Made by a program: the position numbers and the translations under genes. From Dugong dugon (Eukaryota > Chordata > Mammalia > Sirenia > Dugongidae), in contig CM057469.1 in assembly GCA_030035585.1 (NCBI GenBank), positions 65,799,501 to 65,863,500 on the forward strand: a stretch of 64,000 bases of DNA, in the 5' to 3' direction. Below, piece after piece: positions 12,890-25,127 of the stretch. The notes beneath the pieces are model-generated. The model did not search any database, had not been told where the DNA came from, and saw nothing but the letters and a program-made list of their open reading frames with translations. The number at the start of each line of letters is the position of its first letter. The first letter of the stretch is position 1.

Positions 12890-13190
12890 TGTTAACTTCT
12901 ACACCTCTTTCAGCGCCACTTCTTCAGGGAAGTCTTCCTGCCACCAAGTCCAGCGCAGGTTCCTGTCTCATAAACTTACACAGAAAAATGCCCCTTTCCT
13001 TCACAGCATTTACCCCAATTGATGATCATACACTAGTCTGTGGGATTATTTGATCAATTTCCTGTCTCCCCACTAGAATGTCAACTTCTCAAGGGCAAGA
13101 AATTGTCCCGTTATTGCTCATGTGATCTTCCAGCAAAACGCCTGGCGTGTGGTACATTCTCTGTAAACTTTCCTTGTGTGAATGGAAGAA
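12890..13190 (+). repeat. L2 LINE 3' fragment, second copy
   Basis: A further L2-like block order: TTCAGGGAAGTCTTCCTGCC, CACAGCATTTACC, CCCCACTAGAATGTCAACTT, CAAGGGCAAGAAATTGTC and CGCCTGGCGTGTGGTACATT. Confidence 0.65.
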
Positions 13191-15575
13191 GGCATGAATG
13201 CAGATAATTAACATTACAAAACTCATTCACTTGGAATTCCTCACAAGTTGTGAAGCCCCCATCCTCAGATCCACTAGCCTCTGAGGAACTTATTCATTCA
13301 ACACAAGTTCATGAACCCCAGTTATGAGAAAGCCTTGTACTGGGTGCTCTCAAGAATACAAACAAGAATCAGACGCTGGCTGCTGTAAGAGAGCTTTTTG
13401 CCTCAAGGAGGCACTCTGCCTTAAAAAAATATTCTCCCCAACGATTTCATTCCTGTATTTGAATTTCACAACATCTATGATGAAAGAAAAATAGAATAAA
13501 AGCAGTAAAATATTGTTTTTTTTTTCACCTTAAAATGTAAATAAACTCTCCTCTGGCTGAGAGGAGAGCAAAGTGGAACATGCTTCCCAGAGCACCATTG
13601 GGAGGAGAGGGCACAGGTTAGGAGTCTATACCTCCTCCACCCACCCTTCTGCCTAAAGACAACTTTGACCAATCATTGGTGAAGTGGATGTTTGCGACGT
13701 AGAAAGGAGACTCTGCTTAGAAAAACCCTAGTTGGAGAAGAGTGTTTTGTTAGTATTAATTCATTGGTATTGTTGTGCAATTGCAATGAAAATATATCCT
13801 TATCAGGTAAATGCAATGCTTTGTTCTGCTAGGACTTGCAACAAATTCCACACGGGGAGAAGATCAGGATGTTATTCTCTTAGGATTGTGGACTGTGATA
13901 GGTGATGTTTGCATTGGCCTCAACTATTTTTCCTCCCTGCTACAGGAAAGGAGTTTAACAGAATCTGGTGAATAATGATGGCTAATATGAGAGTGAATGA
14001 CTCTCAGGGTAACCACCTTGGGGAAGGGAGGAGCTGGGTCGATGGCAAGCAGGGCATCCCCAGCCTGTTATCCCCTTTATAAGGACGCCCTCTCTCTACT
14101 TTCCTCTCCTCTCTCCAACCTAATAGAGAAGCACGGCTTATTCAAGAGCATGTGTATTTATTACTCATACTTTTCTTCATTTTCATACGCACAGAGCAAT
14201 ATAACTTATACCTGGCACTAATTGAGTGATGAAGACTGAGATGCTTAAATCTCGTGTCAAAATTGAATATTAAAATGTCCTTGTTAATTGTAAAGCCAAG
14301 GGATCCCACACGGAAAATACTCCATATTTTTTGGACAGAATTTTAATATTGGAACTTGTTAGACACGATGTGTGTTTCCATAAACAGTTATATACACAGT
14401 CAAAGTTTACAGAATAAACAGATTCCACCACAGTTCTGTGATATGTATCTGCACCATCTAGCCATGTTCTGAGAGAAGACTTTGCTGTGATCACTTGAAA
14501 ACATTTGCAGAATAATTGGGTGAAATATGGAGAAAGCCAATGGCCAAGCCCCAGAGTGAAGTTGAGATCCTTGGTGGGAATAAACCTAAGACCTTCACCT
14601 CCTTAGCACATGTATTAACCAAGAGCCAACTAGTGGAACTTATTTCTTTGGGTTAAGAATGTTGGCTTTAGAGGCATCTTGAGTTTTCATAGTTAACAAT
14701 CAAATAAAACCATTAGCTCTGCTGATGTTTCCATTGCAGCACCATTATTTTTTCCCTTTGACGTGAATAATGCATTAACCACATAGGCCACTAAGTATCA
14801 GCAGGAAAGCTAGCAGGGCCCAACTTCGGTTCCTGGGTTCCTGAAATACAACAAAAAAAGAATTTTTCTTTAAAAACAAAACTATCGTCCTGTCTCATCC
14901 CAATTTGTTTTCTTGGGGTTGGTCCTGTTTGCAGAGCTTTTGAATTAAGTTGTTCCCTTCCACTGCTAACTCTCTCTAATAACCTGGAAACCCCGAGCAC
15001 ACCTGGTATTCCTTAAAGTGACTCTTCCAACTCAACTAATACAGTGGATGCTAATTGCTTTTTGCAATTTTATATCATAACACTGCACCATTATAAATTT
15101 TCCCCTAGTGTGTCATGAGCATCCTATAGGACATTTTGTACAGACAAAGTCCTGTGCAGGAGGATTAAAAATCCCACAAGGGACTTCCTTCCTTTAACAG
15201 ATTTTTCCAGAAGGAATGTGCACAGAGTCTTGATTTGATTTCCTGACTCAGTTAAAAGCACTGTAGTGTCAGAACATGTTTTATTCCCATTTTTCACTTC
15301 ATAAATGACAAGTTTATCTAAAATGGATGCCTGTATTGGCTCAAAACCTAAGTAACCAGTGATATTAGCTAAACTGTTACATCCACATACATGTCTTTTG
15401 GTCCAGTCTAAGTTGCTGGATTTCATTTATAGAAGTGCTGTGTCTTTTGACTCTGTTACTCACAGGCTGTGAACTGGGTAAAAGGCATTAGAGCAGAGAT
15501 AACTGGGGAAAATCCTGACAATGTAGACCCTTTCCTTCCTTTCCAGGGATGGGATGACGACTCTGTTATTTCCCT
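13191..15575. other. Low-identity intergenic DNA
   Basis: No coding, RNA or repeat identity could be supported, apart from a T tract at about 13517-13526. Open frames are under about 100 codons on both strands and lack recognisable domains. Confidence 0.5.
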
Positions 15576-15785
15576 TGTTGCTGTTGTTATGCGCTTTTGA
15601 AACGATTCCAACTCAGAGTGACCCTATAGGACAGACTAGAACTGTCCCATAGGGTTTCCTAGGCTGTAATCTTTACAGGAGCAGATCACGAGGTCTTTTC
15701 TCCCGAGGAGCTGCTGGTGAGTTCCAACCAACAGCCTTTCAGTTAGCAGCTGAGCACTTATAACCATTGCACCAGCAGGGCTCCT
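15576..15785 (-). repeat. AfroSINE (long form), minus strand
   Basis: Long form with the GGCTGTAATCTTTACAGGAG block, the left (TTG) tail complement and the right GCACCAGCAGGGCTCCTTG head. Confidence 0.88.
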
Positions 15786-16372
15786 TGTTATTTCCCTTAC
15801 TACTCCTCAAAGACAGCGAGCATCCACCAGTACTTTCCACGCAGACAAACATGAACATTTTCTAAGACAATAACTGGCCACAGCAAACAGATCCTTATTG
15901 CCTCAAGACTGGAAGAAGATTTTGTCCTTTATCATTTTCCTAAAGAAAACAGTGAGAGCTATTAGGCAATTTTCTCTTTCATATGTAAACAGGTGCCATT
16001 ATACAAAGATGTGCATATCTTCCTGGGTCTCTGTAACACCTTAATAAACTAATTGATACACTAATTTCTCTGTCTTCAGTCCACTATTTCTAAATTAGAA
16101 TAACGCCCTTTGACATCCCTATGCTCCTCTGCTCAGACGGATTGAATTGTTATTTAATGCAGAATTCTTCCTACTGAGGACCAAGTGTCCATCCTGCGTG
16201 TGGAAAGAAAACAGTTGTTGTCATTTATTTAAATTTCCACCTCTTCAGAGCCTAACCCAGGACATAGGAAACAAAAAAGGTCTAATATGCACCATTTCAA
16301 ATAAAACAGAGTGAAAATAATCCCTAAAGTATGTCTTTTTTAACTTATGTATTTATATCTAAATTTAGGTTA
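15786..16372. other. Low-identity intergenic DNA
   Basis: No gene or repeat family recognised. Confidence 0.5.
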
Positions 16373-16450
16373 TCATTATTGTTGCTGTTGTGTGCCATCA
16401 AATAGACTCTAACTCATAGCGATGCTATATGGTATATGGGGTCTTCGATA
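16373..16450 (-). repeat. AfroSINE tail fragment, minus strand
   Basis: Only the tail side is clear (TTGTTGCTGTTGTGTGCCAT then GACTCTAACTCATAGCGA). After GCTATATGG the match is lost, so this is a truncated or decayed copy. Confidence 0.6.
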
Positions 16451-16864
16451 AAATATATCAATGGGTCAGACCTGTAGGATTCAAATTTTGTATAGACAAC
16501 AGAAAACTTGGGACATGAGGAATACCCTATTCTTAGGGCTTAACTCTAGGACATTACATCAGGAATGAACCACATACTTCTTTTATATGCCATTTAGCAC
16601 AGTACAAAAAACACAGTTGGAATTTGGTAAGTACATTTTAATTGAAATTTTGGATAAAACTTAGAGTGTTCTAAGCCACTATAATTTTTTTTTAATTCTA
16701 TTTATATTTTCTTTTGAATGGGTAATAGATTTCCATGATTAAAAAGTAATATAAAAAGGCACCATAAAGTCTAGCTTTCCCACCTGGCTCTGTCCTCTCC
16801 ATAAACCCTCACTCAATCTTCTTTAGGTAACTAACCACTTTGGCTAGTTTCTTGTGTATCCCTC

Positions 16865-17430
16865 TGTCTTAGGCTGGGTTCTAGAGAAACAAAATCAGTG
16901 AAATGTGTAAGTATATATACAGAAGGATTTATATCAAGGAAATGACTCACTCAGTTGTAGAGGCTGGAACGTCCCAAGTCTGTGGGTCAGGCTGGAGGCT
17001 TCTGAATCAGGTAGTCACAGGGGCTGGCAAACTCAAGACCGGCAGGTCAGACAGCAGGGCTCTTGCTCACAGGCTGCGAAGACTGACAAATCCTAAGAGC
17101 TGCAGGCAAGAAGGCAGGTAGGCTGCTAGCTCAAATCCCAAGAAATGGAGGTCAGACAAACAGGAGCCAGCTGCAGGACCCAGAGACAGCAAAAGCCTCC
17201 AGCCCTGTCAGAAAGTCCACTTATACTCGATGCAGGCCACTCCCCCATGGAAACTCCCTTTTAACTGATTGGCTACTCACAACAGATCCCATCATGAGAG
17301 TGATCGCATTATATCAACTCTCATCACAGAAGTGATCACATCATCATATGACTGCCAAACTACATCATAACTGCCCAGTCTACTGAGAATCAAGGCCCAG
17401 CCAAGTTGACGGACAACCTTAACCATCACA
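16865..17430 (-). mobile_element. Solo LTR, group B, with perfect 5-bp target duplication
   Basis: On the minus strand it begins TGTGATGGTTAAG and ends CCTAAGACA, so it has TG...CA ends, and CCCTC stands on both sides (16860-16864 and 17431-17435). A 5-bp duplication and about 566 bp fit an ERVL/MaLR-type LTR. It shares the AGTAGCCAATCAG block (CCAAT-box-like), the GGGGG(A/T)GTGGCC block and the CTTGATATAAATC / CTCTAGA end with 34007-34484 and 52235-53284. No internal retroviral sequence remains, which points to recombination between two LTRs. Confidence 0.85.
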
Positions 17431-17639
17431 CCCTCCAATCCAAGTGATAGTCACAAAAGTTAGCAACTTATGTGACACAGAGACTGACCCATCAAAATAT
17501 CATCCTGGCTTGTTCTTTATGAAGTAAAAACCAAATACATATATATTGTCTCTCTTTCCTCACACCAAAGGTAGCATACTCTACCCACAGTTCTAGAGTA
17601 GGCTACCATTTTAAAAAGTCATATTTTTCTTCTTGCTTA

Positions 17640-17845
17640 AGCCAATTATGAGCATAGAAATAGTACAGGGCTCTTGACACGTGGTGTCTCGTTTCATTAT
17701 CATAACAACCCTACCGAGGTAAGCATCATAATTCTCGTTCTACAGAAGAGGCAACTTAAGATTCCAAAGCCACAGCACAGCTGAGGGGCAGTACTGTGAC
17801 TAGTAACCCATTCTGGCTGGCTCAAAGATCTGCCTCCTTATATCA
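17640..17845 (-). repeat. MIR fossil, minus strand
   Basis: The pattern CTCGTTTCATTATCATAACA, ACCCTACCGAGGTAAGCATC, CTACAGAAGAGGCAACTTAA and CACAGCTGAGGGGCAGTACT follows the reverse complement of MIR. Confidence 0.65.
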
Positions 17846-17994
17846 TGTTGTCTCAGCGAGGTGCAGGGGGATTCTGCAAGCATCTGAAGCATATAAATAC
17901 TTGGCTAGCTTCAAAGATTGCTTTACATATCTTCCCAAGGTAAACTATGTTTATATGAAATGTACTGTGCATGGATAAGAGGTTTGTTTGTTTT

Positions 17995-19735
17995 TTAGTT
18001 TTTTTTTTATTTTGAAATAATTTTAGATTCACAGAAAGTTGCAAAAACAAATGTACAGGGAGATCCTACGTACCTTCACCCAGTTTCTCCCAATAATAAC
18101 ATTATGCATGTCTAAAATACAATACCAAAACCAGAAAAATGACATTGGTTCAATTCATGGAGCTTACACAGATTTCACCAGTTTTACGTGCACTCATGAG
18201 TGTGTGTGTATGTTGTTATATGCAATTTTATCATATGTGTAAATTTGTATAACCACTACTACAGTCAATATTCAGAACTGTTCCAGCAGCACAAAACTCC
18301 TTTGTCCTACTCTTTTATAGCCACACCAGCCACCTACCTCCATCCTTAAACCCACGCAACAGCTATTCTCTTCTACATCTTTATAATTTTGTTATTTCAA
18401 GACTGTTAAATAAATAAAATCACACAGTACGTAACTTTTTCTCACTCAGCAAAATTCCCTTGAGATCTATCCAAATTATTACCTGTATCAACAGTTTATT
18501 TCTTTTTGTTGCTGAGTACCATTCCATGGTATGGATGTACCACAGTTTGTTTAACCATTCACCCACTGAAGGACACTTGGATTATTTCCAGTTTGGAATT
18601 ATTATGAATAAAGCTGCTATGAACATTTGTGTACAGGTTTTTGTGTAAACATAAGTTTTCACTTCTCTGGGGTAAATGCCAAGGAGTGCCTTTACTGGGT
18701 CATATGATAAGTACATGTTTAATTTTTTTAAAAAACCGTCAAGCAGTTTTCCAGAGTGGATGCATGAGTTGAAATTCCCACTAGAAATGTATGAGTTATC
18801 CAGCTTCTCCTCATCCTCATCAGCATTTAATATTGTCACTATATTTTATTTTAGCCATTTTGCCAGGTGTGTGATGATACCATATTGTGGTTTTAATTTG
18901 CATTTCCCTAGTGGCTAACAAGGAGCCCTTGTGGCACAGTGGTTAAGAGCTTGGCTGCTAACCAAAAGGTTGGCAGTTCAAATCTACCAGCTGCTCCTTG
19001 GAAACCCTTTGGGGCAGTTCTATTCTGTCCTGTGGGGTTGCTATGAGTCAAAATGACTTGACAGCTATGGGTTACTGTTTGTTTCTCTAATAGCTAATGA
19101 TGTTGAACATCTTTTCATGTGCTTATTCGCCATCTGTATATCTCTTCAATGAAATGCCTGTTCATATCTTTTGTCCCTTTTCTAATTGGATTGTTTATTT
19201 TCTTTTCAGTTTGAGAGTTCTTTTCATAGGCAGATACTAGGCATTTGTCAGATACGTGGCTTGCAAATATTTTCTCCCAGTGTGTACTTTGTCTTTTCAT
19301 CCTCTTCAGGGGGGTTTTAAGACATCAGAAGTTTTTGATTTTGATGAGGTCTGATTCTCATCTTTTCCTTTAATTGAATGTGCTTTTGGTGTCAGGTATA
19401 AAAATTCTTTACCTAGCCCTAGGTCCCAAAGACTTTCTCCAATGTTTTTTTCCAAAAGTTTTACAGATTCGCGTTTTCTATTTTGGGTGATCCATTTTGA
19501 GTTAATGTTTGTGGTTTAGTTTGAGGTTCATTTTTTGGCCTATGGATGTCCAATTGCTCCAACACCATTTGTTGAAAAGGCTATCCTTCCTACATTGAAT
19601 TGCTTTTCACCTTTGTCAAAAACCATTGGACACATTTGTGTAGTAATAGGTTTTTAATGATAAATATTTGTATTACTATTTCTGTTTTTATCCTACAGTT
19701 CAAATTCTTTTTCATTTTATTCTAATGTGCTGTTA
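17995..19735 (-). mobile_element. Old L1 (L1M-type) 3' part, antisense
   Basis: The T-rich run at 17995-18010 is the complement of the poly(A). It is followed on the minus strand by an L1M-like 3'UTR (to about 18420) and then ORF2 C-terminal sequence: the block ATTCCATGGTATGGATGTAC is the complement of the YTMEYY-type region, and the segment near 18480-18700 corresponds to the FIAALF region. Decayed, with no usable frame. An AfroSINE splits it at 18920-19084. Confidence 0.75.
18920..19084 (+). repeat. AfroSINE (short form), plus strand
   Basis: Runs from AGGAGCCCTTGTGGCACAGT (A-box side) through CTGCTAACCAAAAGGTTGGC to CTATGAGTCAAAATGACTTG and a T-rich end. The host L1 repeats CT(A/C)(G/A)T(G/A)GCTAA-like sequence on both sides (18905-18918 and 19083-19096), as expected for a target duplication. 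Confidence 0.92.
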
Positions 19736-19743
19736 ATAGAGAA

Positions 19744-19949
19744 CTGTTGTTGTTGTGTGCCATCAAGTCAATTCCATCTCATAGCAACCCTATAGGACAG
19801 AGTAGAACTGCCCGTTTAGGATCCCTAGGCTGTAATCTTTATGGGAGCAGATTGCCAGATCTTTTCTCCTGTGGAGCCACTGGTGGATTTGAACCACCGA
19901 TGTTCTGGTTAGCAGATGAGCACTGAACCGTTGCACCACCAGGACTACT
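19744..19949 (-). repeat. AfroSINE (long form), minus strand
   Basis: Long form with the GGCTGTAATCTTTATGGGAG block. The flanks repeat TA(A/C)TAGAGAAC (about 19733-19743 and 19951-19961), a plausible target duplication. Confidence 0.92.
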
Positions 19950-20269
19950 TACTAGAGAACCAGAGATACTATTTTCTATCCTTGATAGTGCTATCAGATC
20001 CTATAATACATTCATAAATTCAGTGCAATAGTTGCAGCTACCAAAACTAGATCACTTGGCTACATAAAAAATTATCAACATCAGGCAGCTTAGCACATTC
20101 GTGGGTTCACCGATATCAGGTCAGGTGTCATTGTTGTCCCATAATCCTCATTTTTTATTCTTAAAAGAAAATTGTTTCCTTTTGAATACCCAGCCAAGAC
20201 CAATGCAAACGCTCAGCACATCTAAGCAATCACCCCAGTTCTCAGACCTAGACAAAGCAGACAAACTTA

Positions 20270-20640
20270 GAACATTCAACAAATATTTATTCGCAGGCTA
20301 CCACGAGCTGCACATTGTACTGACTGCTAGAGATAGAGCAACGAACAAAAGGGAAGATGGCAACAATGAATACGTAAGTTAAACATTTGAATCATAATGT
20401 CAAGTGGTTGTAAGTGTTATAAATAATTATAAATAAAGGCTAGAGATGAGAAGTTTTCTATTTTAGACAGGGTGGTCTTTGAGGACTTACGACCTAATGA
20501 GGTGGTGAACTGAGCCATGCAAGTAACTAGAGGAAAATCATTCCAGACAGAGGGAATCAAAAGAGAAAAGCATCTTATGATGGGACTGTGCTCAGTATGC
20601 TCCGGAACAGGAAATAAGCACCTGTGATTTGAGGGGATGA
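20270..20640 (-). repeat. L2 LINE fragment, minus strand
   Basis: The complement of the L2 3' end is recognisable in order: ATTCAACAAATATTTATTCG, TGACTGCTAGAGATAGAGCA, TTTTAGACAGGGTGGTCTTT, GAGCCATGCAAG and CATTCCAGACAGAGGGAA. Confidence 0.7.
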
Positions 20641-22159
20641 TCTAAGGCAGAGAATAATCCACTAAGAAACCCTGTAGATGTTACAGGCTGAGAGTCAATA
20701 TCCCAACTGGTCTGCGTATTTTAACCAAGATAGTCAAAGAAAGATAGCATAATAAAACCCATCATTAGACTTGGTTTTCTTGACTTGGTTAATAACTTGC
20801 AGCATGACTTGTCAAATTCATTCTCTGGATAAAATTTATTGTGCACCTATTATAAGCAATGGAATGGGGTAACTGCCTGGAATGCAAAGAGAAATAGAGT
20901 ATGATCGTTATATTTGGCCATAGGATCATGAGGGTGGAGAGAATATTCAATGACAATATAATGCTTGTATGTGATAATTAAATATTTGTGAGCATAGAGT
21001 AAGAATGCAGTGGAAGCACTGAAAAGGAAGTCTTAAGCTGTGTGGAGCTAGGCTAGAGGTTTCACTAAGTGTTTGAGGGAATCTTTTAATTGGCTCTTGA
21101 AGGGTGAGTAGGAGTTTGCTAGGAGAAAGTGACAAAGAATACTTAAGAGAGGAATAGCAGGGCTAAAGCATGTAAACCCAGGGCTCATGCCTATCTCTGT
21201 TACTAAAAAGAGGTTATTATTCATCTTCAACTCATGGAAATGTGATTCTGATGACCAAGGTTATCTATCTGGCTGGACATGTCTCATCAGAGAAGAATGC
21301 CATGATAATGAACTGAAAATTCTGACAACATTTTGATCCTACCATGTATTATCTCAAAATTTACTTAATGTACTCAAGATGTTCTAACCCTAAACTTAAT
21401 CCTAACCATTCTGCTTAAAACCACCCAACCTCTCATTCATCAGGCAAATTTGCTTGATATGGCCATCCTCTGTGTGTGACTTTTGCCCTAGGAGTTGTGT
21501 TATAAGAAACATCCTTTCCTTGTTGAAACCGACCACATTACGTGGGCTCAGGTTTGCGACTTCATTTAAATAAGCTTTTTAAATTGTTTCTATTATTGCT
21601 GGGAACATACCAAGAATTGTGCTAAGCTTTGAGCAGGAACAAGGAAAGTTTCCCTCCCTTGATCTCTACTAAAGAACTGACAACATTACTGGAGATACAA
21701 GCCTCAAAATTATGAAATAATTGGGAAAAAATTAGGGCCCCTAAGCAGACCGGCCACAAATGTTGACAGCCTAGGATATCTCCTTCAGAGCCCGCCACAC
21801 CTAAACAGAGAATGCACTAAATGAAATTCTATGGGAGATTCACTACTCCACATTTTCAGTATCCTCTTTGAAAGGCAAATATTCAGAAAAGATCTGAAAG
21901 AAAATACATCACTGAGTTGATAAGAAAGGCTTGATTTTCAAGTGTCAGATTGTTCTGGAAATGATGTGCCTAACCAGGCTATCACCATGAGGGTATGTCC
22001 TGTACGCCTGAGATAAAAAGAAAATGTGACGGGTACCAGGCACAAAATGTGCCTTGTGTACAATTTTGTATGATTTCATAAAATATGCAGCTATCTTTTT
22101 AACAGGCAAAAGGATTCACCCCTTGGACTAGTGACCAAATATACAATGGAATAACTGGG
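20641..22159. other. Low-identity intergenic DNA
   Basis: No gene or RNA is supported. Another faint L2-like stretch may lie near 20830-20950 (TTATTGTGCACCTATTATAA), too decayed to claim. Confidence 0.45.
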
Positions 22160-22230
22160 ACATTGGTGGTTCAGAAGTAGAATTCTTGCCTTCCACACAG
22201 GAGACCCCGGTTCAATTCCCGGCCAATGCA
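22160..22230 (+). tRNA. tRNA-Gly-like sequence (SINE head, pseudo)
   Basis: Follows mammalian tRNA-Gly(GCC) over its length. The acceptor stem pairs except at the first position (A against C), the TGGTTCAGAAGTAGA region replaces the normal D arm, the anticodon loop CTTCCAC would read TCC, and the T arm GGTTCAATTCC is a good pol III B box. By eye about ten differences from the functional gene, several of them G-to-A or C-to-T. It is the promoter head of a SINE, not a working tRNA gene. Confidence 0.6.
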
Positions 22231-22503
22231 CCTCACATGCGGTCACCATCTACCTGTCAGCAGAGGTTTGCATGTTGATATGATACTGAACAGCTTTCAA
22301 TAGAGCTTCCAGACTAAGACAAAGTAGGGGAAAAGGCCTGGTGGTCTACTTCTGAAAATCAGCCAATGAAAACCCTCTGGATCACAAAGGTTTAATCCAT
22401 AACAATCATGGGGATGGTGCAGGACTGGGCGGCGTTTTGTTCCATTGTGCACGAAGTCACTATGAATTGGGGGGCAACTAAAGGGCAGTTAACAACAAGA
22501 ACA
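22160..22503 (+). repeat. SINE with tRNA-Gly head and RTE-like tail
   Basis: The first 71 bases are a decayed tRNA-Gly (22160-22230). A body follows (about 22260-22390) with AGAGCTTCCAGACTAAGACA and GGCCTGGTGGTCTACTTC, then an RTE-like tail with GGTGCAGGACTGGGCGGCGT, CACTATGAATTGG and a final AACAACAAG. The body and tail are shared with 27319-27700, which lacks the tRNA head. The design suggests transcription from the internal tRNA promoter and mobilisation by the RTE machinery. Confidence 0.75.
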
Positions 22504-24298
22504 CAACCAAGATTTAGAATATTTAATAATAGCATGATAAGTGGGGGGAAAATAGAGACTCATGTGCGAGAAAATCATAATCCAAAGGAAAGAAAATGAG
22601 AAAAAATCTATGGGATGATTTTCTCACCCTGTTGCTTTTTTAAGATTTCTGCCATGACCATGCTTTAGTATTAAGAGAAATAATATTTCATTATTTCAAT
22701 GGAAAAGAAATATTCTTCCTCATATTAATCTCTATGTCAACTTCCACGGACTTTAGAGATAAGACACCACACCAAGTCACCACTGCTGTCCTAAAAGGTC
22801 ACCATAGTTTATGTTGCTTTACCCCAAGCCAATGTCTTACTGCTCCTGGCTGCTCCCCTCACGTGTCCTGGGTACTGGCTCTGACTGTGCAGAGACATGT
22901 GATTTGCACTCTGCGGCCTCACTATCTAACCTATAACATGCACCATGTTCAAGATGGAAAGGAATTTTTCAGAGTCATGGTTTAAAATGATATGATGAAA
23001 TACCCTAATGATGAAAGATGGACTGAATGTTCCCGAGCCCCAGAGCAGAAGGAAGCTAGAAAACAGAGGCTCTTTTTTACGTGAATCTGTTGTTTATTTT
23101 CCCTGAGTGTGATACAGATCAGAGAACAAGAGACACCTTAAGCACAAGATAAAAAGAGATCTGGAGATCTGAAAAAGTTTATAGTATTAAAATCCCTTAA
23201 ACATAGTTTTTAGTATTTTAAATATCTAGTAGAAAAGAGTTATTTTACCTACTATTTGTTTCCAAAAACCACAGACAAGGAAAACTGAAATGTAAGGTAG
23301 CATTTTTTGTGCACGTGGTGAGGAATGGGCTAAAATTGTTTTTGTTTTTTTTAATTTTTGATGCCTACTTCTCCCCACCAAATACACACGATCTTAATGC
23401 ATGCACATTACCAATCTTCCATTTACTTTTCCTTTTTTATATGACCAAAGAACACCAGCACCTTACCTAGCAAACAACTTCAGAATCTTCCGCAAAGCCA
23501 GGTTGTCATAAACCATCCTATTTATCACTCCTTGCTCTTTAGCAATTTGAATTCCAATATCTAAAGAAAAATCTAATGTCACGTAGAAAAGCACACATGT
23601 ATTTGAAAATTCAGAGAACGTGTGATTCCCATTAATTTATATTTCTTAATTTTTCTAAATTTAATTTATAAAGACGAAGACACACCTCCGTCATAAAGCC
23701 TATCTCCTCAAGGTCCAATCTGACATCACTGCCCTCTAAGTCAATGCTTCATTTTGTTCTGTCTCAAACTCATAATATATCCAGAGTATTCAATAGGTCC
23801 AGCTGGTATTGTGGCAATACTGATAAGTCCTGTCGGTAACCAGAGACCACAGTAACCACGAATAAGTAGTGCTGGGAAACTCAGGTCCTCAACGTTACTT
23901 AGATGCTCTTGTGGTCTCACAACAAGTAGTAAGGTCTAAAAAATAATTCATAGCATTCTGAGTAACTAGATAAACAGTGTGGTAGGGGACCTGGCCACAA
24001 TTATCATCTGTTCTGATAACCATCAACGTGCTGTTGGAACTTTCTTTAGGCAAGAGGTCAACACATATTTAGCAAAATCAGGCATAGAAACAATGTGGAT
24101 GGAAGTAAAGTGCACTCACCACAGCCAATGCAAGGAAATGGACAACTGCTCGACAGGGAATACGAGCCTGGGGCACCATAATGCCCCAGAAGATCTATAT
24201 GTCCACGTTTAAAGAGTACACATAAATTCTTGAAAATTCAAGGAAATTGAAATTTTTTATTTAATTTACAGTAGTTATAGGTCCCTGGACCTATAAGT
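22504..24298. other. Low-identity intergenic DNA
   Basis: Nothing identifiable on either strand. The longest frames (under 85 codons) have no recognisable domain. Confidence 0.5.
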
Positions 24299-24461
24299 TA
24301 GCCCTGGTGGCACAGTGGTTGAGAGCTCAGGCTGCTAACCAAAAGATCGGCAGTTTGAATACACCAGCCACTCTTTGGAGACCCTATGGGGCAGCTCTAT
24401 TCTGTCTCATAGGGTTGCTATGAGTCAGAATCGACTTGACAGCAACGGGTTTGGTTTTGGT
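24299..24461 (+). repeat. AfroSINE (short form), plus strand
   Basis: GCCCTGGTGGCACAGTGGTT head, TCGGCAGTTTGAATACACC B-box region, CTATGAGTCAGAATCGACTT tail and GGTTTGGTTTTGG end. GGACCTATAAG before it (24286-24296) and GGACCTACAAG after it (24463-24473) are the target duplication. Confidence 0.93.
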
Positions 24462-24478
24462 TGGACCTACAAGCAACA

Positions 24479-24982
24479 TCTGGACTAATAAGCAATATCA
24501 TGATAAATGGGGAAAATATTGGCATTGTTAAGGATTTCATTTTACTTGGATTCACAATCAATGCTCATGAAAGCAGCAGTCAAGAAATCAAACAACATAT
24601 TGCACTGGGCACATCTTCAGCAAAAGACCCCTTTAAAGTATTCAGAAACAAAAACCTCACTTTGAGGACTAAGGTGCGCCTGACCCAAGCCATGGTGTTT
24701 TCAATCACCTCATATGCATGTGAAAGCTGGACAATGAATGAGGAAGACCAAAGAAGAACAGATGCCTTTGAATTCTGGTGTTGGCAAAGAATATTGAATA
24801 TACCGTGGACTGTTAGAAGAACAAACAAATCTGTCTTGGAAAAGGTACAGCCAGAGTGCTCCTTGGAAGCGAGGATGGTGAGACTTCATCTCATGTACTT
24901 TGGCCATGTTATCAGGAGGGATCGGTCACTGGAGAAGGATATTATGCTTGGCAAAGTAAAGGGTCAGCAAAAAAGAGGATAG
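24479..24982 (+). pseudogene. RTE ORF2 C-terminal fragment
   Basis: About 167 codons remain open. In order they carry NIMINGENIGIVKDFILLGF (just after the RT domain), the SSQEIKQHIALG block, TYACESWTMN-like residues with DAFEFWCWQRILNIPWT, and LHLMYFGHVIRRDRSLEKDI. The last two form the conserved cysteine/histidine-rich C-terminal part of RTE proteins. The RT and endonuclease domains are missing because the copy is 5'-truncated, and there is no genuine start codon. The frame ends after QQKRG, where the intact element continues with RPSTRW, as in 43405-43425. Confidence 0.85.
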
Positions 24983-25127
24983 ATTGAGATGAATTGACAC
25001 AGTGGCTGCAACAAGGGGCTCAAACAGCAATGATTGTAAGGATGGTGCAGGACTGGGCAGTGTTTCATTCTGTTGTACATACAGTCACTATGAGTCAAAA
25101 CTGACTCTATGGCACCTAGCAACAACA
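24479..25127 (+). mobile_element. RTE (BovB-type) LINE, 5'-truncated 3' end
   Basis: Contains the C-terminal part of the RTE polyprotein and the 3' tail: GGTGCAGGACTGGGCAGTGT, CACTATGAGTCAAAACTGAC and a terminal CACCTAGCAACAACAT. It carries the longest intact RTE frame in the window. Confidence 0.88.

Noticed and set aside
23140-23180. Possible small RNA hairpin around AGATCTGGAGATCT
   Set aside because: Short palindrome in AT-rich DNA; no precursor-length stem.
24461-24982. Idea that the open RTE C-terminal frame is a domesticated host gene
   Set aside because: 5'-truncated, no start codon, and it ends in ordinary RTE 3' tail. It is simply a less decayed copy.
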